NCBI GenBank assembly: GCA_051881435.1 | Contig: JBJEPW010000010.1 | Location: 62,001 to 126,000 of the forward strand | DNA: 64,000 nucleotides | Source of the DNA: Fimenecus sp051881435 | GTDB lineage: Bacteria > Bacillota > Clostridia > Oscillospirales > Acutalibacteraceae | Reading direction: 5' to 3' | Shown here: in pieces, positions 23,191-30,485 of the stretch | Layout of the letters: each line of letters starts with the position of its first letter | How positions within the stretch are numbered: the first letter of the stretch is position 1 | Made by a program: the position numbers and the translations under genes | Notes under the pieces: model-generated | The model's database searches: none | Told to the model about the DNA's origin: nothing | What the model saw: only the letters and a program-made list of their open reading frames with translations

Positions 23191-23532
23191 TTAAAACAGA
23201 AATCCGTTGTATCCCCATGTATCAATAAATTGAAACTTCACATAGGTGCGCGATGGGTCAATATTCGCTTCACGCTTTAAGATTTCGCAAAGCTCTTTTG
23301 TCAGCGCCTCACAGCTTTGACTTGAAGCATTGCCGAAAACGCTTACAGAGCACATTGCGCAGGGCTCCCCTGCTCCCTTAAACCACATGGAGCAATTATC
23401 CTGCATCTTAACCATCAGATAGCCCTCGCTTTTACCGGGTATCAGCGAAATGGCTTTGCCGCACTGTGTTTTTATGCTTTCTTTTTTCTCATTGCTCAAT
23501 TCAACATTCACGCTTACATCAATAAAAGGCAT
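23191..23532 (-). CDS. Phenylpyruvate tautomerase/MIF-family protein
   Basis: A 113-residue protein of the tautomerase superfamily, MIF branch. The invariant Pro1 after the start methionine (MPFIDVSVNVELS) is the catalytic base, and the region GEPCAMCSVSVFG plus the ending WGYNGFLF match bacterial MIF homologues. Substrates of bacterial members are mostly unknown. It is a single gene followed by an AT-rich gap and the membrane protein. Confidence 0.88.
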   Translation of the reverse strand: MPFIDVSVNVELSNEKKESIKTQCGKAISLIPGKSEGYLMVKMQDNCSMWFKGAGEPCAMCSVSVFGNASSQSCEALTKELCEILKREANIDPSRTYVKFQFIDTWGYNGFLF

Positions 23533-23596
23533 ATGTTCACCTCCGTGTTCCGATATCAGTTAGATAATACATTAAAAAGCATTTAAAGTCAACAAA

Positions 23597-23635
23597 AATC
23601 CCGATACAAACGATATATACGGCTGTATCGGGATT
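23597..23635 (-). terminator. Terminator downstream of proC
   Basis: AATCCCGATACA and TGTATCGGGATT form a 12-bp stem between proC and the MIF-like gene; AAAA upstream gives the minus-strand T-run. Confidence 0.85.
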
Positions 23636-23639
23636 ATTA

Positions 23640-24443
23640 TTACAGTTTTTTATCCTTTTCGAGGGACGCTTCAACGGCATTCATAACCGCCGCGTCAAAG
23701 CAGTTCTTTTCAAGAGAGGCAACGCCCTCAATGGTAGTACCGCCGGGAGAACAAACGCTGTCAATCAATTCCCATGGATGAGAATCATCCTCCAACACCG
23801 TTTTTGCACTGCCCAGAACCGCCTGCGCGGAAATTTTCAAAGCGGTTTGCTTATTCATTCCGTTTTTGACTGCCGCTCTTGCCAAGGCGTCAATATACAT
23901 AAAGGAAAATGCGGGAGAGCAGCCGGCAATAACGCCGAACAAAGGAAACTGCTCTTCGGGAAGCGTTACAACCTCACCGAAAGAGGAACAAAGCTTTGTT
24001 ACAAAGTCAAGTAACGCATCGTCTGCATTTTCGTTACCGCAGACGGCGCTCATGGCTTCGCCCACCTTTGCGTTGATATTGGGCATTACGCGAACAACAG
24101 GGGTACCGCTGTTTAAAAACGAGCCGATATATTGAAGCGTTTTCCCTGCACCGATTGAAACAAGGGCAGAACCGCTTTTTGTAAGCTCATCTTTTATCTG
24201 CGGCAGAACAGCGGGAAACACCTGCGGCTTTACTGCAAGCACCGTTACATCGGAGCTTTTCACCGTTTCTTCGGCGCTTGTGCATATATTCACACCCGAT
24301 TTTTCGCTCAACGCTTTACATTTAGCGGTATCCACATCGAAAACGCAAATATCGCCGCCGCTTAAAAATTGCGACGAAACAGCGCCGTTTATTATGGCTG
24401 ACGCCATATTTCCGCAGCCGATGAACCCAAGCTTACAGCTCAT
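23640..24443 (-). CDS. proC: Pyrroline-5-carboxylate reductase
   Basis: Reduces pyrroline-5-carboxylate to proline with NAD(P)H. The 267-residue enzyme starts MSCKLGFIGCGNMASAI with the dinucleotide-binding loop and has the C-terminal signature around LIDSVCSPGGTTIEGVASLE. I use the ATG at 24443: GAGGAGG lies within the last codons of mscL at the proper distance, while the longer frame from 24485 would run through mscL. Translation is thus linked to mscL, although the functions are not known to be related beyond a shared theme of osmotic stress (proline as solute). Confidence 0.95.
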   Translation of the reverse strand: MSCKLGFIGCGNMASAIINGAVSSQFLSGGDICVFDVDTAKCKALSEKSGVNICTSAEETVKSSDVTVLAVKPQVFPAVLPQIKDELTKSGSALVSIGAGKTLQYIGSFLNSGTPVVRVMPNINAKVGEAMSAVCGNENADDALLDFVTKLCSSFGEVVTLPEEQFPLFGVIAGCSPAFSFMYIDALARAAVKNGMNKQTALKISAQAVLGSAKTVLEDDSHPWELIDSVCSPGGTTIEGVASLEKNCFDAAVMNAVEASLEKDKKL

Positions 24444-24445
24444 TT

Positions 24446-24913
24446 TTAAGCCTCCTCGGAAAGGTCGGAAATGCAGTGAGGACATTTTACCGCGTCAATT
24501 GCAATTTCACTCTTGCAGAAAGGACAAACCTTTGTTGTGGGAGCGGCGGGAGCCTCTTCTTCCTTTTTCTTGCCCAAATGCGAAATCTTATTGATAAGCT
24601 TAATAAAGAGGAAAATCACAAATGCCATTATAATGAAGTCGATAACGGCGCTTATGAAATTACCGTATGTAAGAATTGCGGCGCCGGCCTCGGTAGCCTC
24701 TGCAACCGTTGCATATTCGCCCTCACCCAAAACAATAAACTTGTTTGTAAAATCAGTTCCCTTTGTAAGGAGACTGATAAGGGGCATAATAATATCGCTT
24801 ACGAGAGAAGATACGATTTTTTGAAATGCACCGCCGATGATAACGCCGACTGCCAAATCAATAACATTGCCGCGCATGGCAAACTCTTTGAATTCTTTGA
24901 AAAAACCTTTCAT
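24446..24913 (-). CDS. mscL: Large-conductance mechanosensitive channel with C-terminal zinc ribbon
   Basis: MscL opens under membrane tension to release solutes on hypo-osmotic shock. Residues 1-115 are a normal MscL: FKEFAMRGNVIDLAVGVIIGGAF with the gate of the first span, then SAVIDFIIMAFVIFLFIKLIN as the second span. Instead of the usual short C-terminal helix the 155-residue product continues through KKKEEEAPAAP into a zinc-ribbon-like tail with CPFCKSE and CPHCISDL (two CxxC pairs). Such tails occur in some Clostridia and may bind zinc in the cytoplasmic bundle. The stop is 2 bases before the proC start. Confidence 0.95.
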   Translation of the reverse strand: MKGFFKEFKEFAMRGNVIDLAVGVIIGGAFQKIVSSLVSDIIMPLISLLTKGTDFTNKFIVLGEGEYATVAEATEAGAAILTYGNFISAVIDFIIMAFVIFLFIKLINKISHLGKKKEEEAPAAPTTKVCPFCKSEIAIDAVKCPHCISDLSEEA

Positions 24914-24960
24914 TTTAAATGCTCCTTTTTTTAGATTTACTGTACCATTATATCATCAAT

Positions 24961-25854
24961 TCAATTTTTTTCAACAGTTTTTACGCCTGTTCCGTCGAAA
25001 TCGGGAATATATTCCGTTTCGGCAGAGGTTTTTTCCTGCATAAATCCGTTTTTTAAACCTATATCAAGAAAAAAATCAATCACCTTATCATATTCCGCCG
25101 TAGTAAGCCGTCTGTTCAGTTCTTTATATTCTGACGCGCCTCCGTAAGGCACATATTGGCTCATAAGGCTTACCGTAACCGTATCGGGCAGATTGTTTTT
25201 TATCCACAAAAGTATATTTTTGCTCTCGTCAACATTTGAGGGAAGCACAAGGTGCCTGATAATAAGTCCTTTTTGTATTATACCGTCCTTATAAACATTT
25301 TCCCTCTGCTGACGGTGCATTTCAAGGATTGCAAGGCTTGCTTTTGCGAAATAATCGGCACAGTTTGCATATTTTTTCGACTTTTCGGTACTGAAAAATT
25401 TTAGGTCGGGCAAATAAGCATCAACAAGTCCCTCAAAGCGTTTCAAGGTTTCAACGCTGTCATACCCTGAGCTGTTATATACTATCGGGATATTGGGCTT
25501 GTACTCGGTTAACGCCTCAATTATAACACTTGAAAAATGAGTGGGATTTACAAGGTCAATTGTGTGAACGCCTTTTGCTTCAAGCTCTTTTATAACATCA
25601 ATCAGCCGTTCGGTTGTTATTATTTCGCCCTTGTTTTCGTGGCTTATGGGGTAGTTCTGGCAAAAACAGCATTTAAGTGAACAGCCTGAAAAGAAAATCG
25701 CGCCTGTCCCCTTTTCTCCGCTGATACAGGGCTCTTCCCATTTATGCACCGCCGCACGGGCTATCACAGGGCTTTCGGGCATTTTACAAAAGCCTTTTCC
25801 CACATTTTCATCACGGTATGCGCCGCAGTTTCGGGGACATAAATTACAAATCAT
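24961..25854 (-). CDS. Radical SAM protein, pyruvate formate-lyase activating enzyme-like
   Basis: A 297-residue radical SAM protein. An N-terminal cysteine set (MICNLCPRNCGAYRDE and GKGFCKMP) precedes the radical SAM cluster motif GCSLKCCFCQN (CxxxCxxC). The family is annotated as PflA-related; its members act on unknown partners, and the N-terminal cysteines could bind an extra cluster. The GGASEY segment near residue 245 is also typical. No glycyl radical enzyme is next to it, so the target is unknown. It stands alone, behind a gap with a REP-like palindrome. Confidence 0.88.
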   Translation of the reverse strand: MICNLCPRNCGAYRDENVGKGFCKMPESPVIARAAVHKWEEPCISGEKGTGAIFFSGCSLKCCFCQNYPISHENKGEIITTERLIDVIKELEAKGVHTIDLVNPTHFSSVIIEALTEYKPNIPIVYNSSGYDSVETLKRFEGLVDAYLPDLKFFSTEKSKKYANCADYFAKASLAILEMHRQQRENVYKDGIIQKGLIIRHLVLPSNVDESKNILLWIKNNLPDTVTVSLMSQYVPYGGASEYKELNRRLTTAEYDKVIDFFLDIGLKNGFMQEKTSAETEYIPDFDGTGVKTVEKN

Positions 25855-25938
25855 TACCTCACCGCCTTATGGCAACTATTCTAACACATCTTTTAACGGA
25901 AATAAATATTTTTATTAAAATCAACGCCGACAGAGTGA

Positions 25939-25962
25939 TTGTAGGGGACGGTGCCCCTACAA
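25939..25962. repeat. REP-B palindrome
   Basis: TTGTAGGGG-ACGGT-GCCCCTACAA is a short palindrome of the GTAGGGGC family found in several places of the window. The rest of the 25855-26074 gap holds only AT-rich DNA and the coaX promoter. Confidence 0.8.
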
Positions 25963-26011
25963 AATATAAATAAAGTGTTTTGTCAGTCATACATCTTTTA
26001 CAAAATCCGAC

Positions 26012-26040
26012 TTGAATAATTGTGTAAAATGTTATATAAT
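26012..26040 (+). promoter_or_regulatory. Promoter of coaX
   Basis: TTGAAT at 26012-26017 and TATAAT at 26035-26040, spacing 17, about 35 bases before the coaX ATG. Confidence 0.75.
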
Positions 26041-26074
26041 TGTTTTGCATTTTTAAAGACTATGAGGTGAGATA

Positions 26075-26839
26075 ATGCTTCTTACGATAGATATAGGTAA
26101 CACCAATATAAACTTAGGGCTTTTTGACGGTGACGAGCTTTGTATGAGCGCCCGTTTTGCAACAGAAAAGCAAAAGACAGACGACCAATTTGCTATGGAT
26201 TTTGTCAATATTTTTTCCATACACAAAATTGACCCGAAGCAAATCTGCGGCAGTGTAATAAGCTCCGTTGTGCCCGAAATTACGGCTCACATAAAAAGAG
26301 CCGTTGAAAAGCTTACCGAAGGTAAAGTTTTGGTGCTCTCACCCGGAATCAAAACAGGACTTAATATAATGATTGACAATCCTGCACAGCTTGGCGCCGA
26401 TTTGGCGGCAGGCGCAGTGGGTGCGGCGGCTCATTATCCCCTGCCGGCATTTGTTGTTGACCTTGGTACGGCAACAAAAATTTATGCCGTTGATAAGAAC
26501 AAGGGTTTCAGAGGCTGTATGATTGCGCCCGGTGTAGCAATTTCATTAAAGGCGCTGACGGACACAAGCTCCCTGTTACCCACCATCAGTCTTGAACCGC
26601 CGAAAAAGGCATGCGGAACAAACTCCGTTGAAAGTATGCAAAGCGGCATAATTCTCGGAACTGCGGCTATGATTGACGGACTTTTGGACCGTTTCGCAAA
26701 GGAATTAGGTGAGCCGCAGTCCATTATTGCTACAGGCGGACTTTCTTCATTTATTGCTCCTGTTTGCAGTCACAAAATAAAGTATGACGGCGACCTTGTA
26801 TTAAAGGGACTTAAAGCCATATACGAAAAAAATAACTGA
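26075..26839 (+). CDS. coaX: Type III pantothenate kinase
   Basis: Phosphorylates pantothenate, the first step of coenzyme A synthesis; type III enzymes need a monovalent cation and are not inhibited by CoA. The 254 residues show the ASKHA phosphate loop TIDIGNTNINLGLFDGDEL, NPAQLGADLAAGAVGA, and VVDLGTATKIYAV, followed by GCMIAPGVAIS. GAGGTGA precedes the ATG. The next gene is an ECF transporter substrate subunit, which fits joint uptake and activation of pantothenate. Confidence 0.96.
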   Translation: MLLTIDIGNTNINLGLFDGDELCMSARFATEKQKTDDQFAMDFVNIFSIHKIDPKQICGSVISSVVPEITAHIKRAVEKLTEGKVLVLSPGIKTGLNIMIDNPAQLGADLAAGAVGAAAHYPLPAFVVDLGTATKIYAVDKNKGFRGCMIAPGVAISLKALTDTSSLLPTISLEPPKKACGTNSVESMQSGIILGTAAMIDGLLDRFAKELGEPQSIIATGGLSSFIAPVCSHKIKYDGDLVLKGLKAIYEKNN

Positions 26840-26998
26840 TTTTCAAATAATAATATCTGCATAGTGAGTTGCAGCCTGTGGGCACAGCATTACGATATTG
26901 CGGATTTTGTTATAGATTGCATTTTTCCGGAATGTAATCGGATATTAAAAGAGCATTGTACCTGTCGCCATAGGGACAATAGCGAAAGGAGTTTTATT
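26840..26998 (+). promoter_or_regulatory. Structured leader of the ECF transporter gene
   Basis: A 159-base stretch without a convincing gene. It can form two hairpins: GATTGCATT (26915-26923) with AATGTAATC (26931-26939), and TTGT-A-CC (26956-26962) with GG-G-ACAA (26973-26979), the second ending about 8 bases before the AAAGGAG site. I recognise none of the known vitamin riboswitch cores in it. A regulatory role is inferred from length, folding and the transporter behind it. Confidence 0.35.
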
Positions 26999-27592
26999 AT
27001 GGCAAAGAAAAAAACAGACCACGAAAAAGTGGTCAGAATTGCAGTTGCGGGAATACTTACCGCCATTGTAGTTGTATTTCAGTTCATCGGTGCGTCAATC
27101 AAATTCGGCACATTCTCAATTTCACTTGTGCTTGTTCCGATTGTTATAGGTGCGGCGCTGGGCGGAAAATGGGTAAGCACATGGCTGGGTTTTGTATTCG
27201 GCGTTATCGTTCTTCTTTCGGGAGATGCGGCGGCATTTCTTGCAATCCATCCCGCAGGAACGGTTATAACGGTTATTCTCAAGGGTACACTTGCAGGTCT
27301 TGCAGGCGGCGTTGTTTTTGAAGCGCTCAAAAAGGTGAACACATATTTAGCCGTTATAGTTTCCGCAATATCGGTACCCGTTACAAACACAGGCATTTTT
27401 CTTATCGGTTGCAGACTTTTCTTTTTCCAAACGATTAAAGAATGGGGCGCAGGAGCAGGTTTTACAAACACTTTCTCTTATATGATTATAGGTCTTGTTG
27501 GTATCAATTTCCTTTTGGAATTGGCAATCAACATTATTCTTTCCCCCACGGTTGTAGGTGCGGTTAAGATAATCGGCAAAAAGAAAATATAA
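26999..27592 (+). CDS. ECF transporter substrate-binding (S) component
   Basis: A 197-residue membrane protein with six predicted spans, starting MAKKKTDHEKVVRIAVAGILTA. S components capture a vitamin and dock on the shared energy-coupling module (EcfA, EcfA', EcfT), whose genes are not in the window. Features of the class are the alanine-rich first helix, GTFSISLVLVPIVIGAALGG, and PAGTVITVILKGTLAGLAGG. The substrate is not certain; pantothenate is suggested only by the coaX neighbour. The ATG at 26999 with AAAGGAG replaces a longer frame from 26864 that crosses the structured leader. Confidence 0.85.
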   Translation: MAKKKTDHEKVVRIAVAGILTAIVVVFQFIGASIKFGTFSISLVLVPIVIGAALGGKWVSTWLGFVFGVIVLLSGDAAAFLAIHPAGTVITVILKGTLAGLAGGVVFEALKKVNTYLAVIVSAISVPVTNTGIFLIGCRLFFFQTIKEWGAGAGFTNTFSYMIIGLVGINFLLELAINIILSPTVVGAVKIIGKKKI

Positions 27593-27609
27593 GTTTACGG
27601 TAATAAAAA

Positions 27610-27643
27610 AACTCCGCAGGGTTTCTCACCTTACGGAGTTTTT
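27610..27643. terminator. Bidirectional terminator
   Basis: AACTCCG and CGGAGTT enclose a loop with a second short pairing (AGG, CCT); A-runs and T-runs flank it. It separates the ECF gene from the convergent ylmH. Confidence 0.85.
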
Positions 27644-28388
27644 ATTTATACACGCTAACGCTTATTACAGAGCGTTCTTTTTTTGTCTTTCTTATCTCAC
27701 CGTTGAAAACAAATCTGCCGAAGCCCCTGACGGAAATCTTTGTCCCTTCCTCGGGGATATATGAGGGAACGGTTGTAATTACGCCGTTTACGAATACTTT
27801 ATCGGTTTTAAAAAGCTCCTGCACCTTACTGCGTGAAAGCGAATACACCGCCGCAACAATTACATCAAGACGCTTTGAGGCTACAATCAATTCCTCGTTT
27901 TCAGGCTCTGCGATTGAGCCCTGGGGGATTTTATCGGTAACACTGCACTTAACCGCGGTATGCCTTACCTTAACAAGATTTTCGGTTATATAATCACAAA
28001 TTGTATCAAGGCAGAAAAGATAACCGCAATTATTGCTTATTACTATATCGCCCAACACACTGCGGCGTATGCCCAGATTTATGAGCGCCCCCAAAAAGTC
28101 GCGATGAGCAAGCTTATCGGCAAACTTTTGATTGACAGGCTCTATAAGTATACATTTTATGGGATAATCGCTGTTGTCTGTCATTCCCGCTCTATCCCCG
28201 AAGCAAGCCATAAGGCGTTCCGCCCCTTCATAGCCTCCCCAAAGAGTGACAGGAACGGAAAAGCTTTTCTGACGAAGCTCGGAGGTATCTTTCATTCCGA
28301 GAAAATCGGAATAGATAAGACAGCCTGTTCTATCGGAACGGGCAGACAAATCCTCAAACCTTTTTTGCTTTTCACTCACTTTTATCAC
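27642..28388 (-). CDS. ylmH: S4-domain RNA-binding protein YlmH
   Basis: A 248-residue YlmH-type protein. The N-terminal half carries the YlmH-specific fold (FLGMKDTSELRQKSF, LGALINLGIRRSVLGDI) and the C-terminal S4 domain is seen in RLDVIVAAVYSLSRSKVQELFKTDKVFVNG. YlmH binds ribosomes with peptidyl-tRNA and helps rescue blocked large subunits. In many Bacillota it lies in the division cluster near divIVA; here it stands alone. Confidence 0.9.
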   Translation of the reverse strand: MIKVSEKQKRFEDLSARSDRTGCLIYSDFLGMKDTSELRQKSFSVPVTLWGGYEGAERLMACFGDRAGMTDNSDYPIKCILIEPVNQKFADKLAHRDFLGALINLGIRRSVLGDIVISNNCGYLFCLDTICDYITENLVKVRHTAVKCSVTDKIPQGSIAEPENEELIVASKRLDVIVAAVYSLSRSKVQELFKTDKVFVNGVITTVPSYIPEEGTKISVRGFGRFVFNGEIRKTKKERSVISVSVYK

Positions 28389-28446
28389 CGCTTAAATTTT
28401 ACCATACAAGAGAAGAAAAATCAACAGAAACAATGGAAATTTCAAT

Positions 28447-28656
28447 GGTGTGTTTGTAGGGTGCCTCGACCCCGGCGCACCGTGAATTTATATGTGATTT
28501 TGCGGGACGGTGTGGGCACCGTCCCCTACAAGATAGCTATAATTCTCGGTGTTATTGTAGGGGCGGGTCTCCGTGCCCGCCCGTGAATTTTACAGTAATG
28601 CAAAAACTCCCTCAGTCATTTTTTCAAAATGACAGCTCCCTCAAAGAGGGAGCGGA
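28447..28656. repeat. 210-bp composite repeat, left copy
   Basis: Begins GGTGTGTTTGTAGGGTGCC and ends CAAAGAGGGAGCGGA. It is a string of four palindromes: a REP-B pair around CGGTGTGGGCACCG, a copy of TAGGGGCGGG ... CCCGCCC, and a REP-C double hairpin with TCATTTT and AAAATGA. The copy at 29355-29563 differs at only a few positions. The rest of the 28389-28848 gap holds one more short palindrome and AT-rich DNA with no gene. Confidence 0.9.
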
Positions 28657-28697
28657 ATTGGTTTTGTTGTTCGCCGTGGGTGAATATGTGATTTTAC

Positions 28698-28721
28698 GGG
28701 CGATTCGCGAATCGCCCCTAC
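28698..28721. repeat. Short palindrome GGGCGATTCG-CGAATCGCCC
   Basis: A perfect inverted repeat followed by CTAC. A one-base variant in the same orientation lies at 29310-29333, so both copies bracket the two small genes between them. Confidence 0.85.
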
Positions 28722-28848
28722 GATAGTAATATTTATAATAGAATATATTTATATAACCATTAACAGTTGCATAATTGATTTTTAAGTGATAAAATAAAAG
28801 CGGAGAAAATCTCCGCTTTGTATTTTAAGACAACAAGTAATACAAATA

Positions 28849-29034
28849 TTATATATTTTCTTTCACTTCGCTCTCTTCATTATCAAGAGCGTATTTGCAG
28901 CACTGCAACACCAACAGATTAAACGATACATTGTTTCTTGCCGCAGTTTCGTTGAGGCGTTCAAAAAGGCTTTCGGTAAATCTGATTGTTCTCGAAACAT
29001 TGGCATTGCTAAACTCATTATCTACTTTAAACAT
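28849..29034 (-). CDS. Small ribbon-helix-helix DNA-binding protein
   Basis: A 61-residue protein with the Arc/CopG-type core VSRTIRFTESLFERLNETAA followed by RNNVSFNLLVLQCCKYAL, as in ribbon-helix-helix repressors. I choose the ATG at 29034 behind AGAGGTG. It is divergent from the small cysteine protein at 29123, with an 88-base shared promoter region, and both lie between copies of a 210-bp direct repeat. No toxin-like partner is on the same strand. Targets are unknown; the divergent gene is the obvious candidate. Confidence 0.8.
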   Translation of the reverse strand: MFKVDNEFSNANVSRTIRFTESLFERLNETAARNNVSFNLLVLQCCKYALDNEESEVKENI

Positions 29035-29122
29035 AATATCACCTCTGTATATAATATTATGCCTAAAATAAGTTAATTGATATAATCGTATTTGATTATA
29101 AAAACGGTTACAAGGAGTAGTT

Positions 29123-29302
29123 ATGATTTGTCTGAATACTTTTTGCATTTATCAGCAAAACGGAAAATGCACATTGAAAACCATCAGCATTGATGAAAAT
29201 GCAAGGTGCGTTAATATGACGATGCCGGAAATTGACAGCGAAAAATTAAAGCGACTGAAATTAAACACAAAAATGATGCTGGAAAGTGACTTTGAACAGT
29301 AG
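29123..29302 (+). CDS. Small four-cysteine protein, DUF1540-like pattern
   Basis: A 59-residue gene with AAGGAG before the ATG. The product starts MICLNTFCIYQQNGKCTL and has cysteines at 3, 8, 16 and 29, a spacing reminiscent of the small zinc-binding DUF1540 motif (Cys-x4-Cys-Tyr-x5-Gly-x-Cys), followed by a charged helix (EIDSEKLKRLKLN). The match is by eye and not certain. It is divergent from the ribbon-helix-helix gene and ends 7 bases before a short palindrome. Confidence 0.7.
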   Translation: MICLNTFCIYQQNGKCTLKTISIDENARCVNMTMPEIDSEKLKRLKLNTKMMLESDFEQ

Positions 29303-29309
29303 ATTTAGC

Positions 29310-29333
29310 GGGCGATTCGTGAATCGCCCCTAC
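29310..29333. repeat. Short palindrome GGGCGATTCG-TGAATCGCCC
   Basis: A partner of the copy at 28698-28721 with one changed base in the loop, again followed by CTAC. Confidence 0.85.
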
Positions 29334-29354
29334 TTTGTAAAAATGTTATCGTAC

Positions 29355-29563
29355 GGTGTGTTTGTAGGGTGCCTCGACTCGGCGCACCGTGAATTTATAT
29401 GTGATTTTGCGGGACGGTGTGGGCACCGTCCCCTACAAGATAGCTATAATTTTCGGTGTTATTGTAGGGGCGGGTCTCCGTGCCCGCCCGTGAATTTTAC
29501 AGTAATACGAAAACTCCCTCAGTCATTTTTTCAAAATGACAGTTCCCTCAAAGAGGGAGCGGA
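29355..29563. repeat. 210-bp composite repeat, right copy
   Basis: Same orientation and order as 28447-28656; the differences seen are one missing base near CGACTCGG and four to five substitutions. Confidence 0.9.
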
Positions 29564-29572
29564 TTAGTTTCA

Positions 29573-29596
29573 CGGGACGCCGAGGTCGTCCCCTAC
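29573..29596. repeat. REP-B palindrome
   Basis: CGGGACG-CCGAGGT-CGTCCC followed by CTAC, directly before the end of the HAD hydrolase gene. Confidence 0.75.
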
Positions 29597-30429
29597 AAAT
29601 TTTTATGAATTTCGCGCTGTTCTATGTAAATTACAACGCTGTCGGAATTGTTGTCGCCAATTACGATATCCGCAATTTCTTTTAATTCGCCCACGGCGTT
29701 TTCCACCGCCACGGCGCAGTCCGCATTTTCAAGCAACAGAATATCGTTAAGATTATCGCCGAAGGCTGTTATGCTTTCGGCTTTTGCATATTCCTTAACC
29801 TCCCGCGCTCCGTTTGTTTTGGATGCCTCGGCACTGTATATTTCAATAAGCCAGTCATCGGAATAGCTGTCCTTATAAAAGGCGAAATTTACTCCACTAA
29901 TCTCTTTGACTTTTTCCGCAACGGGACAAAGGAACTCATAGGGCGCGTAGTAGTTTACATAAACAGGATGCTGACCCTTTGGAATTTCCGTTAAGTCATC
30001 TGTCCTCGTAAATCTGCCGTCCAACATATCCACACGGGCGTTATAAAACCAAATCATCATTTCGTTGTCAAATTCGGTGTATTTTATAGACAGATTTCCG
30101 TCGTCACCGTAAAGGAACATAAAGGGGTGCAGATTATGCTCATAAAATGCTCCCAAAATTTCTTTTAATGAGGAATGGGCAATTTCGTAGTACTTTACTG
30201 CTCGGTTTTTCTCCGTATCATAGACGAAAACGCCGTTCATCAGCACAATGGGCACGGAAAATCTCATTCCCTTTAAAAGTGGCTCGGCGCTTACGAAGCT
30301 TCTTGCCGTTGCAACGGAAAAAAGGATACCTTTTTCATAAAATTCATTTATTTTTCGTTTTGTATATTCACTCAATGTACCGTCACTCTGCAAAAGAGTG
30401 CCGTCCATATCGCTTATGTAAAGTGTTTT
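29593..30429 (-). CDS. HAD-superfamily hydrolase, Cof type
   Basis: A 278-residue haloacid dehalogenase-like phosphatase of the Cof/YbiV class, likely acting on sugar phosphates or flavin-related phosphates. Motif I is ISDMDGTLLQSDGTLS with the nucleophile and acid/base aspartates, motif II is TARS, and motif IV is TAFGDNLNDILLLENADC near the end. The C2-type cap lies between. The stop codon abuts a REP-B palindrome, and another REP-like palindrome lies just upstream. It follows leuB on the same strand with a gap of 56 bases. Confidence 0.9.
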   Translation of the reverse strand, partial: KTLYISDMDGTLLQSDGTLSEYTKRKINEFYEKGILFSVATARSFVSAEPLLKGMRFSVPIVLMNGVFVYDTEKNRAVKYYEIAHSSLKEILGAFYEHNLHPFMFLYGDDGNLSIKYTEFDNEMMIWFYNARVDMLDGRFTRTDDLTEIPKGQHPVYVNYYAPYEFLCPVAEKVKEISGVNFAFYKDSYSDDWLIEIYSAEASKTNGAREVKEYAKAESITAFGDNLNDILLLENADCAVAVENAVGELKEIADIVIGDNNSDSVVIYIEQREIHKNL

Positions 30430-30455
30430 CATAAGTTTTTCCATTCATAATTAAA

Positions 30456-30478
30456 GGGCGGGAGACAATCCCCCGCCA
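30456..30478. repeat. REP-A variant between leuB and the HAD gene
   Basis: GGGCGGGAGACAATCCCCCGCC, a diverged REP-A with a changed loop. Confidence 0.7.
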
Positions 30479-30485
30479 CTAAATT

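Noticed and set aside
25859..26050. 63-codon minus-strand frame between the radical SAM gene and coaX
   Set aside because: It spans a REP-B palindrome and the coaX promoter, and has no ribosome binding site.
27960..28586. 208-codon plus-strand frame over ylmH and the repeats
   Set aside because: It runs antisense through ylmH and then through REP palindromes; the ending GAGLRARP is a translated repeat, not evidence of a gene.
28849..29302. Toxin-antitoxin pair
   Set aside because: The two small genes are divergent, not an operon, and the second has a zinc-finger-like cysteine pattern rather than a toxin fold that I recognise.
28447..29563. CRISPR array in the repeat-rich island
   Set aside because: The repeats are palindromic REP-like units in two long copies, without regular spacers or cas genes.
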